The notes below the pieces were generated by a model. That model did no database searches. It saw only the letters and a list, made by a program, of their open reading frames with translations, and had not been told where the DNA came from. Of a DNA stretch of 64,000 bases, positions 22,752-64,000 are shown one piece after another. The DNA lies in assembly GCA_022606425.2 (NCBI GenBank), contig JAHDVF020001350.1, positions 62,001-126,000 on the forward strand. The letters are read 5' to 3'. Position 1 is the first letter of the stretch, and every line of letters begins with the position of its first letter. The position numbers were made by a program, and so were the translations under genes. The stretch comes from Lepidostoma basale. Its lineage: Eukaryota > Arthropoda > Insecta > Trichoptera > Lepidostomatidae.

Positions 22752-22790
22752 TTTCGACAGCTCGCTGCCATCTTCTGGTTCACCAGGCCT
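22752..22790 (-). mobile_element. Family D relic with hammerhead-like core, minus strand
   Basis: Reads CAGAAGA, extra T, a GGCAGC/GCTGTC stem with a two-base loop, GAA, ACTGGT, C. Stem II is complete (6 bp with one wobble). The box deviates at its second base (A for U). Confidence 0.45.
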
Positions 22791-22979
22791 TAGGTTTCTA
22801 ACTTAGTCCTACCTCATCTCCTGAATCACCGGTCCGTCTCCACCACCTTCCATAATACACAGTCGGCTGGGCACTGCATGACCTGGTTTTACTATCTCAG
22901 ATGGTTCTCTTGTAGTTTCTCTGAGATTAGCCTCACTCTGAAATTCCCGCATGAAAAGAAGCAAGGACATGACTTCTTC

Positions 22980-23520
22980 TCCTTCTCCGGTCTCAATCTA
23001 AAGATTGGTCTGTAGCAAGGCGACGCATCTCCTCTTCCACTCCGCTCGGTCCTCGGCAACTCTCTACATCTCCGCATGAGAGGTGCAGCCCATATCTCGG
23101 CAAATCTGGTCTAGGTACTACTACTAAACATTTGTGTCACAACACATGACCAATCCATCTCGCGCGCCTTTCTACTATTGTGTTCAACATGTGCCTATTC
23201 TCTTCAACTCTGCTGAGAACCTCATTTGTAACGTGGTCCCTCCATGAAACATGGGCAATTCGTCGGTAGGTCCACATTTCAAACGCCTCCAGCCTTTTGC
23301 GCTCTCCTTCGCCCAGGCACCAAGTCTCGCAGCCGTATAGTAAAACACTCCAGACCAATGTTTTTATTAATTGTTTTCGGAGGTTTAGGTCTATGTTATT
23401 GGACTCGAATATTTTAGCTCTCTTGTTGAAGGCAAGTTTAGCCTGGTGGATACGACTATCGACGTCTTTCTTTGATCGACCATCCCATGTAATGCTGCTC
23501 CCCAGGACCTGACTAAAGGA
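22980..23520 (-). pseudogene. LINE family L5 C-terminus
   Basis: A minus frame (23358-23137) reads SVLLYGCETWCLGEGERKRL, EMWTYRRIAHVSWRDHV and ERRARWIGHVL. The following DMGCTSxAxxxRVAEDRAEW and KRRCVALLQT segments, readable down to about 22985, match the plus copy at 50293-50589. Confidence 0.75.
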
Positions 23521-23744
23521 GACAAAACACTTTTGATTTCTTGAACAATGGTGTAAGACTCCATATTAAATTGTTTTCTAGAAGTTTTATGGGAATGACA
23601 CGTTTTGGCTTGCTAAGGCTAAGGATATTTGATGATTACTTCGATAAAATGTCACAATTTTTTAAAAGGATCTCTAAGATTGTGTCTGCACTTGTAAAAA
23701 ATGTATTTTCTAATGATATTGAATGCAGGCCTCTCCCAAAGAGC

Positions 23745-24345
23745 ACCACTGCTCTCTATCCATCGGCACTTTCATCTATCCATATCCAGCAAACTTTTCC
23801 AATATTGTAGGTCCAGCGGGCAGGGGGACATCCAACTCTACAGAATCCTGTGCGCGGTCTCTACTCCAGAACCTGTCTTTCCCATCGGTTGTTATATGAA
23901 TTAATTTGATTCTGTCACTCAAGTTATTCCAAACATGACTCCGTGATATATTTCCCCTTCAAGGAGTAAAATAGATCAAACTCCATTTTAACTGGCTATA
24001 AATAACATTAGGCTGTATGCACGACAGAACGAACACAGTTGTTTTCACCTTCATTCAGTATTCCATGCATTTCAATCAACTATTCAGATTGATTGGTTTT
24101 ACCATTTTAGGCTTTCCTTATTCATTCAAGCATGCTTAATTGAACCAAGTCGCATAGTGATTGATGACAGTGACCGTTTTATATTATCCAATGTTTAATT
24201 CATGATAAAACCATTTTAATGGCTAATTATAATAATTAATCTTGTAGGTTTTGCCTTGTGTCAATTTAAATCACACATTCAAGACACTCAAGATTCAAGC
24301 ACCGCTGGTAATTTAGTATTGCAAAGAGAGAAAAATCCTCCAGTA
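23745..24345. other. Spacer with small LINE scraps
   Basis: Bases 23800-23890 (tccagcgggcagggggacat onward) look like the reverse of the L4 segment at 15780-15825. The remainder to 24345 shows no gene or clear element. Confidence 0.4.
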
Positions 24346-24357
24346 GACTGTCTAGAT

Positions 24358-24686
24358 CAGTGGTTCATAAACCTTGTTAGAGGTACTGAACCCCACGAGT
24401 TTCATATGCGCGTTCACCGAACCCTTATTATGACTTATTTGAAGTCCCATTCCAGTAAAAAAAATGTACGATGCGGAGTATGTGCATTGTTTTAGCGTTT
24501 GAGCTCTTGTATTATTTTTATTACTAGATTGATATATTCCTTCCAAATAATATACTAGATCTACTGGATAAATGAATATATCGTACGTCGTATCATTTTT
24601 CAAAATATCGTACAATAAGTCGGGCGTGTTTTGACCTCCGCTGAACCCGGGAGACAGACTCATCGAACCCAGGTTAAGAACCACTG
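24358..24686. mobile_element. hAT-type MITE, 329 bp, 8-bp target duplication
   Basis: Left end CAGTGGTTCATAAACCT; right end, in reverse complement, CAGTGGTTCTTAACCT. Flanks GTCTAGAT (24350-24357) and GTCTAGAG (24687-24694) agree at 7 of 8 positions. No transposase is encoded; the open frames inside are incidental. Confidence 0.85.
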
Positions 24687-24769
24687 GTCTAGAGTTATCT
24701 CTGAGATCCTATTTTCTTACATACGGGAGTCATGGTCGTTCCAGTATCATCTTTGGCACCCCCATCTGA

Positions 24770-25045
24770 TATTGTCTTGAACCTCACAAATTCTTCAGAT
24801 TTGTATATTTCTTATTCGGTCACGAAGGCTTTTGGGGATACATCGTAGAACTTTCATGTGTAGAAATTGCTTGGTTCGAGCTGTGTCAGCTCTGGATTCT
24901 ATTGCATATGTTAAGGTAGGTCTGACGCAGGTTTTGTAGATCCTCATTTTACCCTTGATGCTTATGTGCTAATTTTTCCCGATGGTTTCCCTTAAACAAC
25001 CCGATATTGATGCAGCCTTGTGTGCTTGCTGTGTGGATTTATCGA
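24770..25045 (-). pseudogene. LINE family L3 fragment, minus strand
   Basis: Reads, in reverse complement, KSTQQAHKAASISGCLRETI, MRIYKTCVRPTLTYAIESRA, then TARTKQF. This is the same segment as in the L3 copies at 11955 and 19060. Confidence 0.7.
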
Positions 25046-25101
25046 AATAAAGAAAACTCGTAGTGTTGGAAATAAAAGTCTTGTGTATGAATAAACAATT
25101 A

Positions 25102-25613
25102 TTTATTTTGTCATTTATAAATTGCCCTCGGAAAGACAACCATATAAAATATTGTTCGTAAATAAGAAGATATAAAAAACAATTACAAAAATGTTTAATA
25201 GCTTCGCCCAGAAACTCAGAAGACGCCTTTTATTTCTTTATAAAAAGCCCCAAATAATTAGGAAAAAATATAATAATTAAAAATACATACAAAAACACAT
25301 GCCTAAAATTAGGAGTTAACTTACATTTTAAAATATGCTGAATAAATGCAACAGTATTTATAAAAAACATTTGAAACTAGAGGAAACGCTTTATTACAAC
25401 ACTCGTCGGTGATCGTGAGCTGGTCGCGTGGCCTTTTAAATCTCCGCAGATGGTCGCTAGAAACGGTCACGGGATATCGAGCGCGATCAGGGACTCGCGG
25501 TGATTTTAGGTCTCTCAATATTTCTGGGTGCGATGAAGCCGGTTAGTTGAGTTATATACTGTGGTGTAGCATAAATAGTGGGAATACAAGGGAGCTTGTG
25601 ACAATTCTTTCTC
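25102..25613 (-). promoter_or_regulatory. Probable 3' UTR of beta-tubulin with poly(A) signal candidates
   Basis: Downstream of the beta-tubulin stop on the minus strand. AATAAA hexamers lie at 25395-25390, 25234-25229 and 25107-25102. Which one is used cannot be told from sequence alone. Confidence 0.4.
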
Positions 25614-56792
<31,179 letters not shown>

Positions 56793-57280
56793 CTTTGATC
56801 ACTTTTAATATGGATTATTGTCACAAAATGCAAAACTCTCCACGGAATGGCGCGACACGTTAGTTCGGAAACGCGTACAACGGAAAGAGAGTGAGGGATT
56901 GCCGCGGCGTTGTAATAACGAAAAAATCATCTCCCCAGCTCTGACGTAAAAATTTCCCCAGACCGAAATATCCCTAAATTTTTAGTATACCGGGATAAAT
57001 TTCTACATCTAGCAAAACTTGTTTTGTGGGAATAAAATACACGTTTCTTTTAATACAAAGTTCAATTTTTTTTAAAAATTTAGTTTACTCTTTTACTTAT
57101 TCTAACTTGCAAAGGTTACACTTTTAAAATGTTATTTACTAGACATTTTAATGATAGGATAAATATAAAGATTCTAAAATTATATCCGTTTTTGTTTTAA
57201 TTCAAAGTGCTTTTTTATGATTTCAGTTCTTGGTGGTGAAATATATTTTGTATCAGAAAAAAAAGTTTTAATTTAAATGA
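56793..57280 (-). promoter_or_regulatory. Beta-tubulin 5' flank (probable promoter region)
   Basis: Repeat-poor sequence directly upstream of exon 1 on the minus strand, with a moderately GC-rich part at 56860-56960. No TATA box or initiator is clear enough to place the transcription start. Confidence 0.35.
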
Positions 57281-57282
57281 AT

Positions 57283-58075
57283 AACTAACTAACTAACCAT
57301 CGCGTCGTTTCCCCGCATGAGTAGGTAGAGAGGATGGTTCGCCACATTGTTCTATCCTGACTTAACTCTCGTGCCTCTTCTACATACATTCACATATCGC
57401 GACATGCACGTTCGTCGATTGTTCCTACTTCGAACATGCCCGTATTTCAGTAATTGATTAATTTAGTTATATCATGTCTTCCTTGGTCTTTCTCGACTTC
57501 TTTTTTCATTCACACTACTTGAATGTTTATTTTCAACCATTCTTCCCTCATCCATTCGTTCCATATGTCTAAAACATCTTAGTGACCCTTTTTTTAATTT
57601 TATTTATCACGAATTCCTTTCTTACTTTATCATTTTATCATACATTGATTTTCCGCACATTCTTCTTTGTGACCTAATTTCTACAGAATTTAAACTACTT
57701 TCATTCTTCTTCTTCCAACTCCAACCTTCACTTCCATACATATGGGTCGGCACTAGAACTCCATTATGCACTGCCATATTTGCTTCAGTCGATATACTTC
57801 TATTTGCGTTTATGACTTTGAGTGCACCATTTTTTTTCCAGCTCCAAACCTTCTTTCGATATCTTTCTCCATTTTTCCAATCTCTTGTAAACATGTTTCC
57901 CAGATAAATAAATTCGGCAACATTTCGTTCACAATCCGTCATACATTTTTCCTTTTCAAATACTATATATCTAGACTCTGACATATTTATCACAAGGTCA
58001 CACTTATTGCATACTTCGTACATTCTTTATACTAGAACTTGTAGGTCATCCATGCTGTCATCAATTTCTTTTTAC
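57283..58075 (-). pseudogene. L1f LINE, long minus-strand copy
   Basis: About 790 bp from the terminus (aactaactaaccatcgcgtc) into the reverse transcriptase. A frame at 58023-57622 holds MYEVCNKCDLVINMSESRYI, FIYLGNMFTRD, NGVLVPTHMYGSEGWSWKKK and RSQRRMCGKSMYD. This sits between the beta-tubulin start and alpha-catenin. Confidence 0.8.
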
Positions 58076-58079
58076 CCTT

Positions 58080-58930
58080 TATTTGAAATATCCTTATATA
58101 GTGCAACAGTGATGGACTATTTTGCTTAAATTTAAGACCCACGAATTTACTATACCAACGGTCTCAGGGTTAAGTGCAGTAGTTGACATGCTACTAGCTG
58201 CAGAATCATATCTTATTTCTTTAGCCGACCCGTAATATTTGGTACCTTTTAAAATCTTCTTAATTTTTATTTATGCACGTAAATATTCCATTCAATTTAC
58301 TGAGTGTTCTTCGACCAATCTGGAGTTTTCTTGTAAACCACACCAAGAAAAATCTAGAACCTACCAGCAGTACTACTGATACGAATGATTCAAGAAGACT
58401 GGTTGAATGTTGATCCCTTTCATCTTCTTCGTGGTTAAAATCCTGCGGATGAGTCTGCAACAAGCTTCATTCTTCCCTCCACTGAATCCTGTCTCCAGCC
58501 AGTCCTTTTATTTTTGTATTTTTATGACTTGACTGAAATGCTAATCACTACGTGTCAAAGCCACGGTTCATCTGCGACAATCAGCGTTCCAGAACTTGGC
58601 TTATTTAGGCGAAATAAATAAATTAAGCATTGAATTATAGGATAATTAAAATAATAGAAATCTATTTATTACTTATTATATCAAATATATAATAGTAGAA
58701 GACAAGATTCCTCAGAAATGATAACAACAAATATAAAGGAAACATTTATAACTTAGTACCGAAGAAATTTCGTATTTAAAATTGATGCAGCATTAAAGAA
58801 ATGGACTAAAATAGAAATATATTTTTGATTTCCCGCCATAATATTTACCCAGATTGGGGATATTTACCCAACATTTGACCCCGAATCGCTACAATAAATT
58901 CCCTTCTCTATGAGCATGCTGACTCACCGC
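58080..58930. other. Intergenic spacer
   Basis: AT-rich, no recognisable element. Confidence 0.4.
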
Positions 58931-58999
58931 GCGTCAAATCTTTGAACTAAATTCCGATGGCCGGTTGCCGCGTTACGGTTTAACGGCAATGTACACTTA

Positions 59000-59159
59000 G
59001 CTGAAAATATTAATCACTATATCGACATGTAGACAGATTATTCATGCGTGCGTAGCAGGTTATAGATTTTTGTCTAAGCTTACTACGCTGTAACAGTTCA
59101 TCGTTTTGTGTGCTTTTGGAAGCTGCGCAGTGGATTTTTAACGGTCACGGCATAACCGA
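59000..59159 (+). other. alpha-Cat: Possible 5' UTR exon of alpha-catenin
   Basis: Less AT-rich than its surroundings and ending in a strong donor (CATAACCGA/GTAAGTAC at 59160). The nearest plus-strand acceptor leading to a known exon is at 63415 before the alpha-catenin ATG. Both the start of this exon and the link are inferred. Confidence 0.35.
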
Positions 59160-59554
59160 GTAAGTACAATACAAATCATTGCAATATACACGTAGCATTT
59201 TTCTGTCCATTTTTATTTTTAAAAATTTAGCAAGTTTTTTGAACTTGTTAAATTGCAGTATTATATAATCCTGGTTTTACCATGATGTAATAGACACAAA
59301 ATAAACATTTTCGAATGAGCAGATCTGATTTAGATTAATAAGTACCGTAAGAAAAAGATTTTATTTGATTCCAGGATATTACCTTTTTAGCTAAAAAAAA
59401 TACTTGGTGTAAATTTCATCACATTATAACTATTTTTCATAACGCCGCAAACCGGGGTTTCAATTGACTACTATACACAAATCGGGAATAGTTATTTTCA
59501 ATGTTGTCAAACGTTCATCTATAATATTTACAATAAAGGTCAAATTAACGTAGT

Positions 59555-59735
59555 TAAATGATAATTGTCGGCTACACGAGGAGTCGGAAAAATTGACGTG
59601 CATGTATGACATGTTGTATGAATATTGAGGAATCGAGTGAAGAATGTCATAAAAGAACAGTTTGGCGTTCCATTCTTTCTGTCTACTCCTTCGGTGGGAC
59701 GGCTTGATGGTTAGTGAATTAGTTAGTAATAAATA
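59555..59735 (+). mobile_element. L1f LINE 3' end, plus strand
   Basis: TGTCGGCTACACGAGGAGTC to ggcttgatggttag and a TTAG tail. Confidence 0.75.
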
Positions 59736-59964
59736 GTGTATTGCATTGGTTTTTCGTGAATTACAAAACAATAATCATCTTAATAAAAAATGTTTTCAAT
59801 TGAAAAGTAACTTTTTATATCCCCATTTTATTTTCATATTTTCTGGATAAGCGATATCGATTAGGACATTATCAATACAGTCACTAATGTTTTTAGTATG
59901 ATTAAATTAGTACTGAAAATGTGAAATAAAATCCATAATTATATTTCAAAAAAAGGATTTTACT

Positions 59965-60425
59965 AAATTCAGATCTTGGACTTGAATTTACATCTTCTGG
60001 GTTACAGAGGTTCAGCTCATGAGGCTATTCCTCTTACGTCTGATGGGAACATTGTTGGAAGGTAATTACCTCCAGGCCACAAAATTCATGCCCCTGCAGA
60101 AACCAACAACCCACCAAATCTGGTGGATTGTTGGTTTCTGCAGGGGCATGATTTTTGTGACCTAGAGTGTTACTCTGAAGGAGGACCGATTTTGGGCGTT
60201 TGTGGCAGCTGGAGGTGTTTGGGTCGAATTTGAGGGGTCTTATGTTGTGGGGTTATGATGTGAAGGGAGTTCTTTGTAAAACGTACGGCAAGTTTCAGAA
60301 TGAATTCATCTATCATCGGGATTCCCGATTCTAGGTGCAGTTGTGGGATCCTGGTCCATGAAGGCGCACGAAGAGATAAACGGATAGCCTTATTTTGCAG
60401 GATTTGGAGTCGTATCGAACAATCT
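59965..60425 (-). mobile_element. Jockey-like LINE 3' part with an internal palindrome
   Basis: Reverse complement of 14590-14955. Bases about 60066-60118 are inverted relative to the rest and form a near-perfect hairpin with 60119-60165. Confidence 0.8.
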
Positions 60426-60429
60426 GTTT

Positions 60430-61865
60430 CTTCGTAATTTATTTAGGCCAAGAATTTATTTATTTATTTGATTCCTATAACATTGCAGTTATGTCTATTA
60501 CCATATTAAAAATATCTAATTCCTTGACATTCCTGACATCCCTGCATTCGTTCAAATTATTTTTTAGATTCATTAATTTATATTAATAACTATTTTATAA
60601 TAAAAAAACACAATCTGAAATTTATCCTCACTTAAATTTGAACAAAATAATTTTGTCGAAGTTTATATGATTTTCTTGTTTATTTTGGTAAACCGATTTT
60701 AAATATCAACAAATAAAATAAATTGCACATTTTATATTGAATAAATTAGTTCACGTGTATGTATAAACTTAGAAAATGTCCATGTCTCATATTGTCTATG
60801 AAAAATAATGACATTCAGCGATATGAAATGCAATCGATTTTAATTTTCTATTGTATAGAGCTGTGCAATAATACGGTCTATATTTGAATATAGTGTTTTA
60901 AAATACTTTTCCTTTCACCAAATATTCTTTGTAATTCACAGACTAATATAAGCCTTATTTAACTTGATTTTCATACATATACAAAGACTATATTGGCTTA
61001 TCCGATACGCATGACTAATAGTAGTACTAACAAAAATTGACTCACAACTACATTTTTTGACGTCGCTTAGTTTTCTAATGTCGGACACACCCGTTAGACG
61101 AATGTTTTTGTATTAAATTATATTAAAATTAGATTTCAGCTTACTCTTGTTTGTTCCAAATAAAATCCCAAGTGTTTTGTGATATTCGTGCATTTTTTTT
61201 CCATTGTGAAATCGCTTATTTATCATGTAAGTATTAGTTTATTTTCCACCAGTGTTCATTGTTTTTGTGTTCTCACGGCCGCATTTTGCGAAAATACCGT
61301 CAAATTTTTTATGGGAATCATCTTATCTGACGATAATCGTACTCAACCTCATTCAGAATTGATTGATATAAGTTTTTACGTATATTTGTTGTAGTATTTA
61401 ACAATTTATCCAGAATTATCAACGCTTATTTTTATCTAATTTCATTAGGAGTTTTAATATTTTGCCGAGTTATTTATTTTTTAAATCATTTATTATTTGG
61501 GAAATTAAAATGTACGTTACAAAGTTTAAAGAAGGTTTTGTATTAAGTTTATAGAGATGTAATACTTTGTTGTATCGTTTTATTTTCCCTTTTCCTTATC
61601 TTTCAAGTATTTTCGATTAAAGGTGTGCTGTCTATGCATAACATATCTTTAAAAACGCATTCCGTTAAGTATATTGTGCAAATACATAGCATTTAAATTA
61701 ATTACATTGTTTGAATAGTCGATAATTCGAAATACACATTTAAAAAATGTATTTTTAAACAAGTCATCAAAATGGAATGTTTTCCAGGGTATACAATATG
61801 GTTCTGAAATTGCCTACCAAATACGAAAATAAAGGTTGAGATTTTTTCGATTTTTTATTATTTAT
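60430..61865. other. AT-rich sequence, probably within alpha-catenin intron 1
   Basis: No repeat family or gene. The 71-codon frame at 61179-61394 is hydrophobic but featureless and is not called. Confidence 0.4.
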
Positions 61866-61869
61866 TTTT

Positions 61870-62315
61870 CACCCAGTGTCAACCTTTTGTATGGAAGTGA
61901 GACTTGGAGCTGGCAAAACAAGGATGAAAGTAGTATAAATGTGTTAGGAGTGAGATCACCTAGAAGAATGTGCAGGAAAATGATTTATGATCGAATACCA
62001 AATGACAAAATAAGGAAGAAATGTAAGACAAATGATTGCATCCTAAGTAAAATTAATATGATCATTAATATGGTTTGGACATATGGAACATATGGATGAG
62101 AGAAGAATGGTTAAAAAACTGTATACAAGAGTGTTCTTGGAAAGAGAACCGAGTAAGACCTAGGAAACATGACATGACCAAATAAATCAACTGCTAAAAG
62201 GCATCCACATTTGAAGTCGGAATGAATGTAAAGGAAGTTCAAGAGGTATGTCACGACAGAACGGTGGGACCGTGGGGAACGGCTTGATGGTTAGTTAGTC
62301 AGTTAGTTATTTCAC
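61870..62315 (+). pseudogene. L1f LINE C-terminus, plus strand
   Basis: NLLYGSETWSWQNKDESSIN, RSPRRMCRKMIYDRIPND, then a frameshift and the usual ggcttgatggttagttag terminus. Confidence 0.75.
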
Positions 62316-62364
62316 CTTGCAAGGGCATTATCAAATATTATTTTAAATTTTTTAAAACAAAATA

Positions 62365-63180
62365 CAAACAAACAAACATCACGCCGTTTCTCCGAAGGGG
62401 TAGGCAGAGAGAATGCACTGCCACACTACTTTATCCTGGCACACCTCTCTAGCTTCCTCCACATTCATACAACGAGTCATATACACACATCGATTCTTCT
62501 GACTTCTAACATGACCAACCTTTAAAATTTAATTAATTTTGTCGTTCCATGTTTTCATCGGTCTGCCTCGACTCCGTACTCCATTTACATAATTAATGTA
62601 TACTTTCTTAACCATTCTTTCTCCATCCATGCGTTCCATATGTCCGAACCAACGCAGCGGTCCTTTCATAATTTTGTTCATAATACCTTCTTCCGCTCTA
62701 CATTCCTTTCTCATATCAGCATTTGAGATTCTGTCATATTTCGTTCTACCACACATACGTATTAGGGACCTCATCTCTACCGCATTTATTTTGTTCTCAT
62801 CTCTCTTCTGCCAGTTCCATGCTTCGCTTCCATACATAAGGGTTGGGACCAGAACTCCATTGTGAACGGCTGTTATTGCTTTCATTGATAAATTCTTGTT
62901 TCCAATAACTATTTTTAAAGCTCCATTCACTTTGTTACCTGCACCAACCCTTCTTTTGACGTCACTATCCGTTCCGCTGTGAATATGCTACCTAAATACA
63001 CAAATTCACTCACCTGCTCCAAGTTCTCTTCGTTCACACTTATCTTACAAACTGTCATTTTCTTTGCAACTTTCAAAAACCATCACCTTTGACTTTTCGA
63101 CATTCATCATTAAATCATTTGACTTGCATACCTCATACATTCTCGACACCAAGACTTGAAATTCGTCTGCACTATCCGCA
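62365..63180 (-). pseudogene. L1f LINE, longest minus-strand copy
   Basis: From the terminus (ACATCACGCCGTTTCTCCGA) back into the reverse transcriptase. The 133-codon frame at 62930-62529 reads MNGALKIVIGNKNLSMKAIT, NGVLVPTLMYGSEAWNWQKR, LRWFGHMERMDGERMVKKVY and RGRPMKTWND. It is close to the plus copy at 1575-2118. Confidence 0.85.
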
Positions 63181-63199
63181 ACGAGTGTTTATTATATTT

Positions 63200-63302
63200 A
63201 TATCCGCATTTATTCTACTTTCATCCTTCTTTTGCCAGTTCCCTGCTTCGCTTCCATACATAAGGGTCGGTAGAAGAACACCATTGTGCACTGCCATTTG
63301 AC
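63200..63302 (-). mobile_element. L1f LINE scrap, minus strand
   Basis: A 100-bp internal piece (NGVLLPTLMYGSEAGNWQKK in reverse complement), separated from the preceding copy by a few bases. Confidence 0.65.
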
Positions 63303-63436
63303 TACAAAATACAATTTATTTGATATTTTTATGTATTTTGTGTGAAGAGTAATTTAATTATTTACAAGTTAATTATTTTTAATATTATTTTTCATCCGAT
63401 TTGTCCATTGTTCCAGATTAACCCTCTGTTTGAGTA

Positions 63437-63605
63437 ATGTTGAGCGACGGCGGTGTGAAGATGGAGGGCACGGGCACCCTGAGCCTCAAGTGGGACCCCA
63501 AGAACCTGGAGATCCGCACCATGTCGGTGGAGAAGACGCTGGAGCCGCTCGTGCTGCAGGTCACCACGCTGGTCAACACCAAGGGACCCAGCAAGAAGAA
63601 GAAGG
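63437..63605 (+). CDS. alpha-Cat: Alpha-catenin, first coding exon (gene continues beyond the window)
   Basis: Alpha-catenin binds beta-catenin/armadillo at cadherin junctions and links it to F-actin. The exon encodes 56 residues plus one base: MLSDGGVKMEGTGTLSLKWD, PKNLEIRTMSVEKTLEPLVL, QVTTLVNTKGPSKKKK. The stretch from GTLSLKWDPKN to TKGPSKKKKG is the strongly conserved alpha-catenin N-terminus, just before the beta-catenin-binding helices. A pyrimidine-rich acceptor (CATTGTTCCAG) ends at 63417, so about 20 bp of 5' UTR precedes the ATG. The donor GTGAGA begins at 63606. The exon is GC-rich against very AT-rich flanks. The start is taken as the first ATG; a second in-frame Met at residue 9 is possible. 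Confidence 0.92.
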
Positions 63606-63714
63606 GTGAGACAGAACAATTTTTTCTTCTATATTCGATTTTGTGTTGTGGATTCACATTTGAATAAATAGAACACTTCGTATTTTAATAAAACTTTATG
63701 GATATTCATTGGGT

Positions 63715-63950
63715 TAGAAAGAAATGTAAGGCGGATGAATGCGTCCTAAATAAAATTAAGAAAGGGGTACTAAGATGATTTGGAAATATGGAACAAATGG
63801 ATGAGAGAAGAATGGTTGAAAAGCTATAAACAACTAGTGTGAATGGAAAAATAAAGTCGAGGAAGGCCAAGGAAAACATGGCATAATCAAATGAATCAAT
63901 TACTGAAAGGCGGCCTTGTTCTAAGTAGGGACAATCAACTAGGAATTTTC
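63715..63950 (+). mobile_element. L1f LINE fragment in the first large alpha-catenin intron
   Basis: RKKCKADECVLNKIKKGVLR, EQMDERRMVEKL and SRKAKENMA-like sequence in shifting frames. It stops before the terminus, at about 63950. Confidence 0.7.
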
Positions 63951-64000
63951 AGGAATGAACAAAATAAAAAGGTGGACAAACAAAACAAAACAAAATGCAA

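Larger units (their letters stand above)
22317..23742. repeat. Large inverted repeat of family E-type sequence enclosing a LINE
   Basis: Bases 22317-22498 are the near-exact reverse complement of about 23575-23742 (gggagaggcctgcgttcagt against its complement; the arms match throughout). The arms include the family E core GGAATGACACGTTTTGGC. About 1.08 kb lies between them, mostly an L5 LINE. Confidence 0.75.

Noticed and set aside
24358..24684. Open frames of 79 and 110 codons at this place
   Set aside because: They lie entirely within a hAT-type MITE and read through its inverted ends.

Overview
The window is AT-rich nuclear DNA from an insect. A moth or butterfly is most likely, judging from the dense mix of non-LTR retrotransposon 3' ends, piggyBac, mariner, hAT and fold-back elements; the species cannot be named from the sequence. 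Long introns with GT/AG junctions, and two genes recognisable only exon by exon, show it is eukaryotic.

Three host genes are supported. (1) On the minus strand at 2452-3027 there is one coding exon of an unrecognised, basic then acidic protein; its downstream exons lie off the left edge. (2) On the minus strand from 56792 down to 25614 there is a complete beta-tubulin gene of 11 coding exons that joins in frame to 446 residues. Its first intron is about 19.9 kb and nine shorter introns follow. (3) On the plus strand at 63437-63605 is the first coding exon of alpha-catenin, which runs off the right edge; a plausible 5' UTR exon ends at 59159. Beta-tubulin and alpha-catenin are head to head, with start codons about 6.6 kb apart. 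One protein is the microtubule subunit and the other links cadherin to actin; nothing suggests more than physical adjacency.

Most of the remainder is transposon debris. One LINE family (called L1f here: RTE-like C-terminus, TTAG-repeat tail) has more than 35 fragments on both strands. Other LINE families (a jockey-like element, G, L3, L4, L5 and a CR1/L2-like type) often sit nested inside L1f or each other, several with clear target-site duplications. DNA elements include a mariner transposase C-terminus, a piggyBac relic, two hAT-type MITEs, a 243-bp MITE with perfect 31-bp inverted ends, and a MITE family (F). A complete-looking solo LTR sits in beta-tubulin intron 8, and a 29-bp palindromic minisatellite fills much of intron 6.

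The most interesting signal is that several unrelated short fold-back families (A to E) carry the same compact pattern: a CUGANGA-like box, one extra base, stem II, GAA, a very short palindromic stem III, then UC. This is the layout of a type I hammerhead ribozyme. In families A and C the bases outside it also pair to form stem I. The motif copies often occur as inverted pairs, recalling Penelope-like elements or retrozymes.
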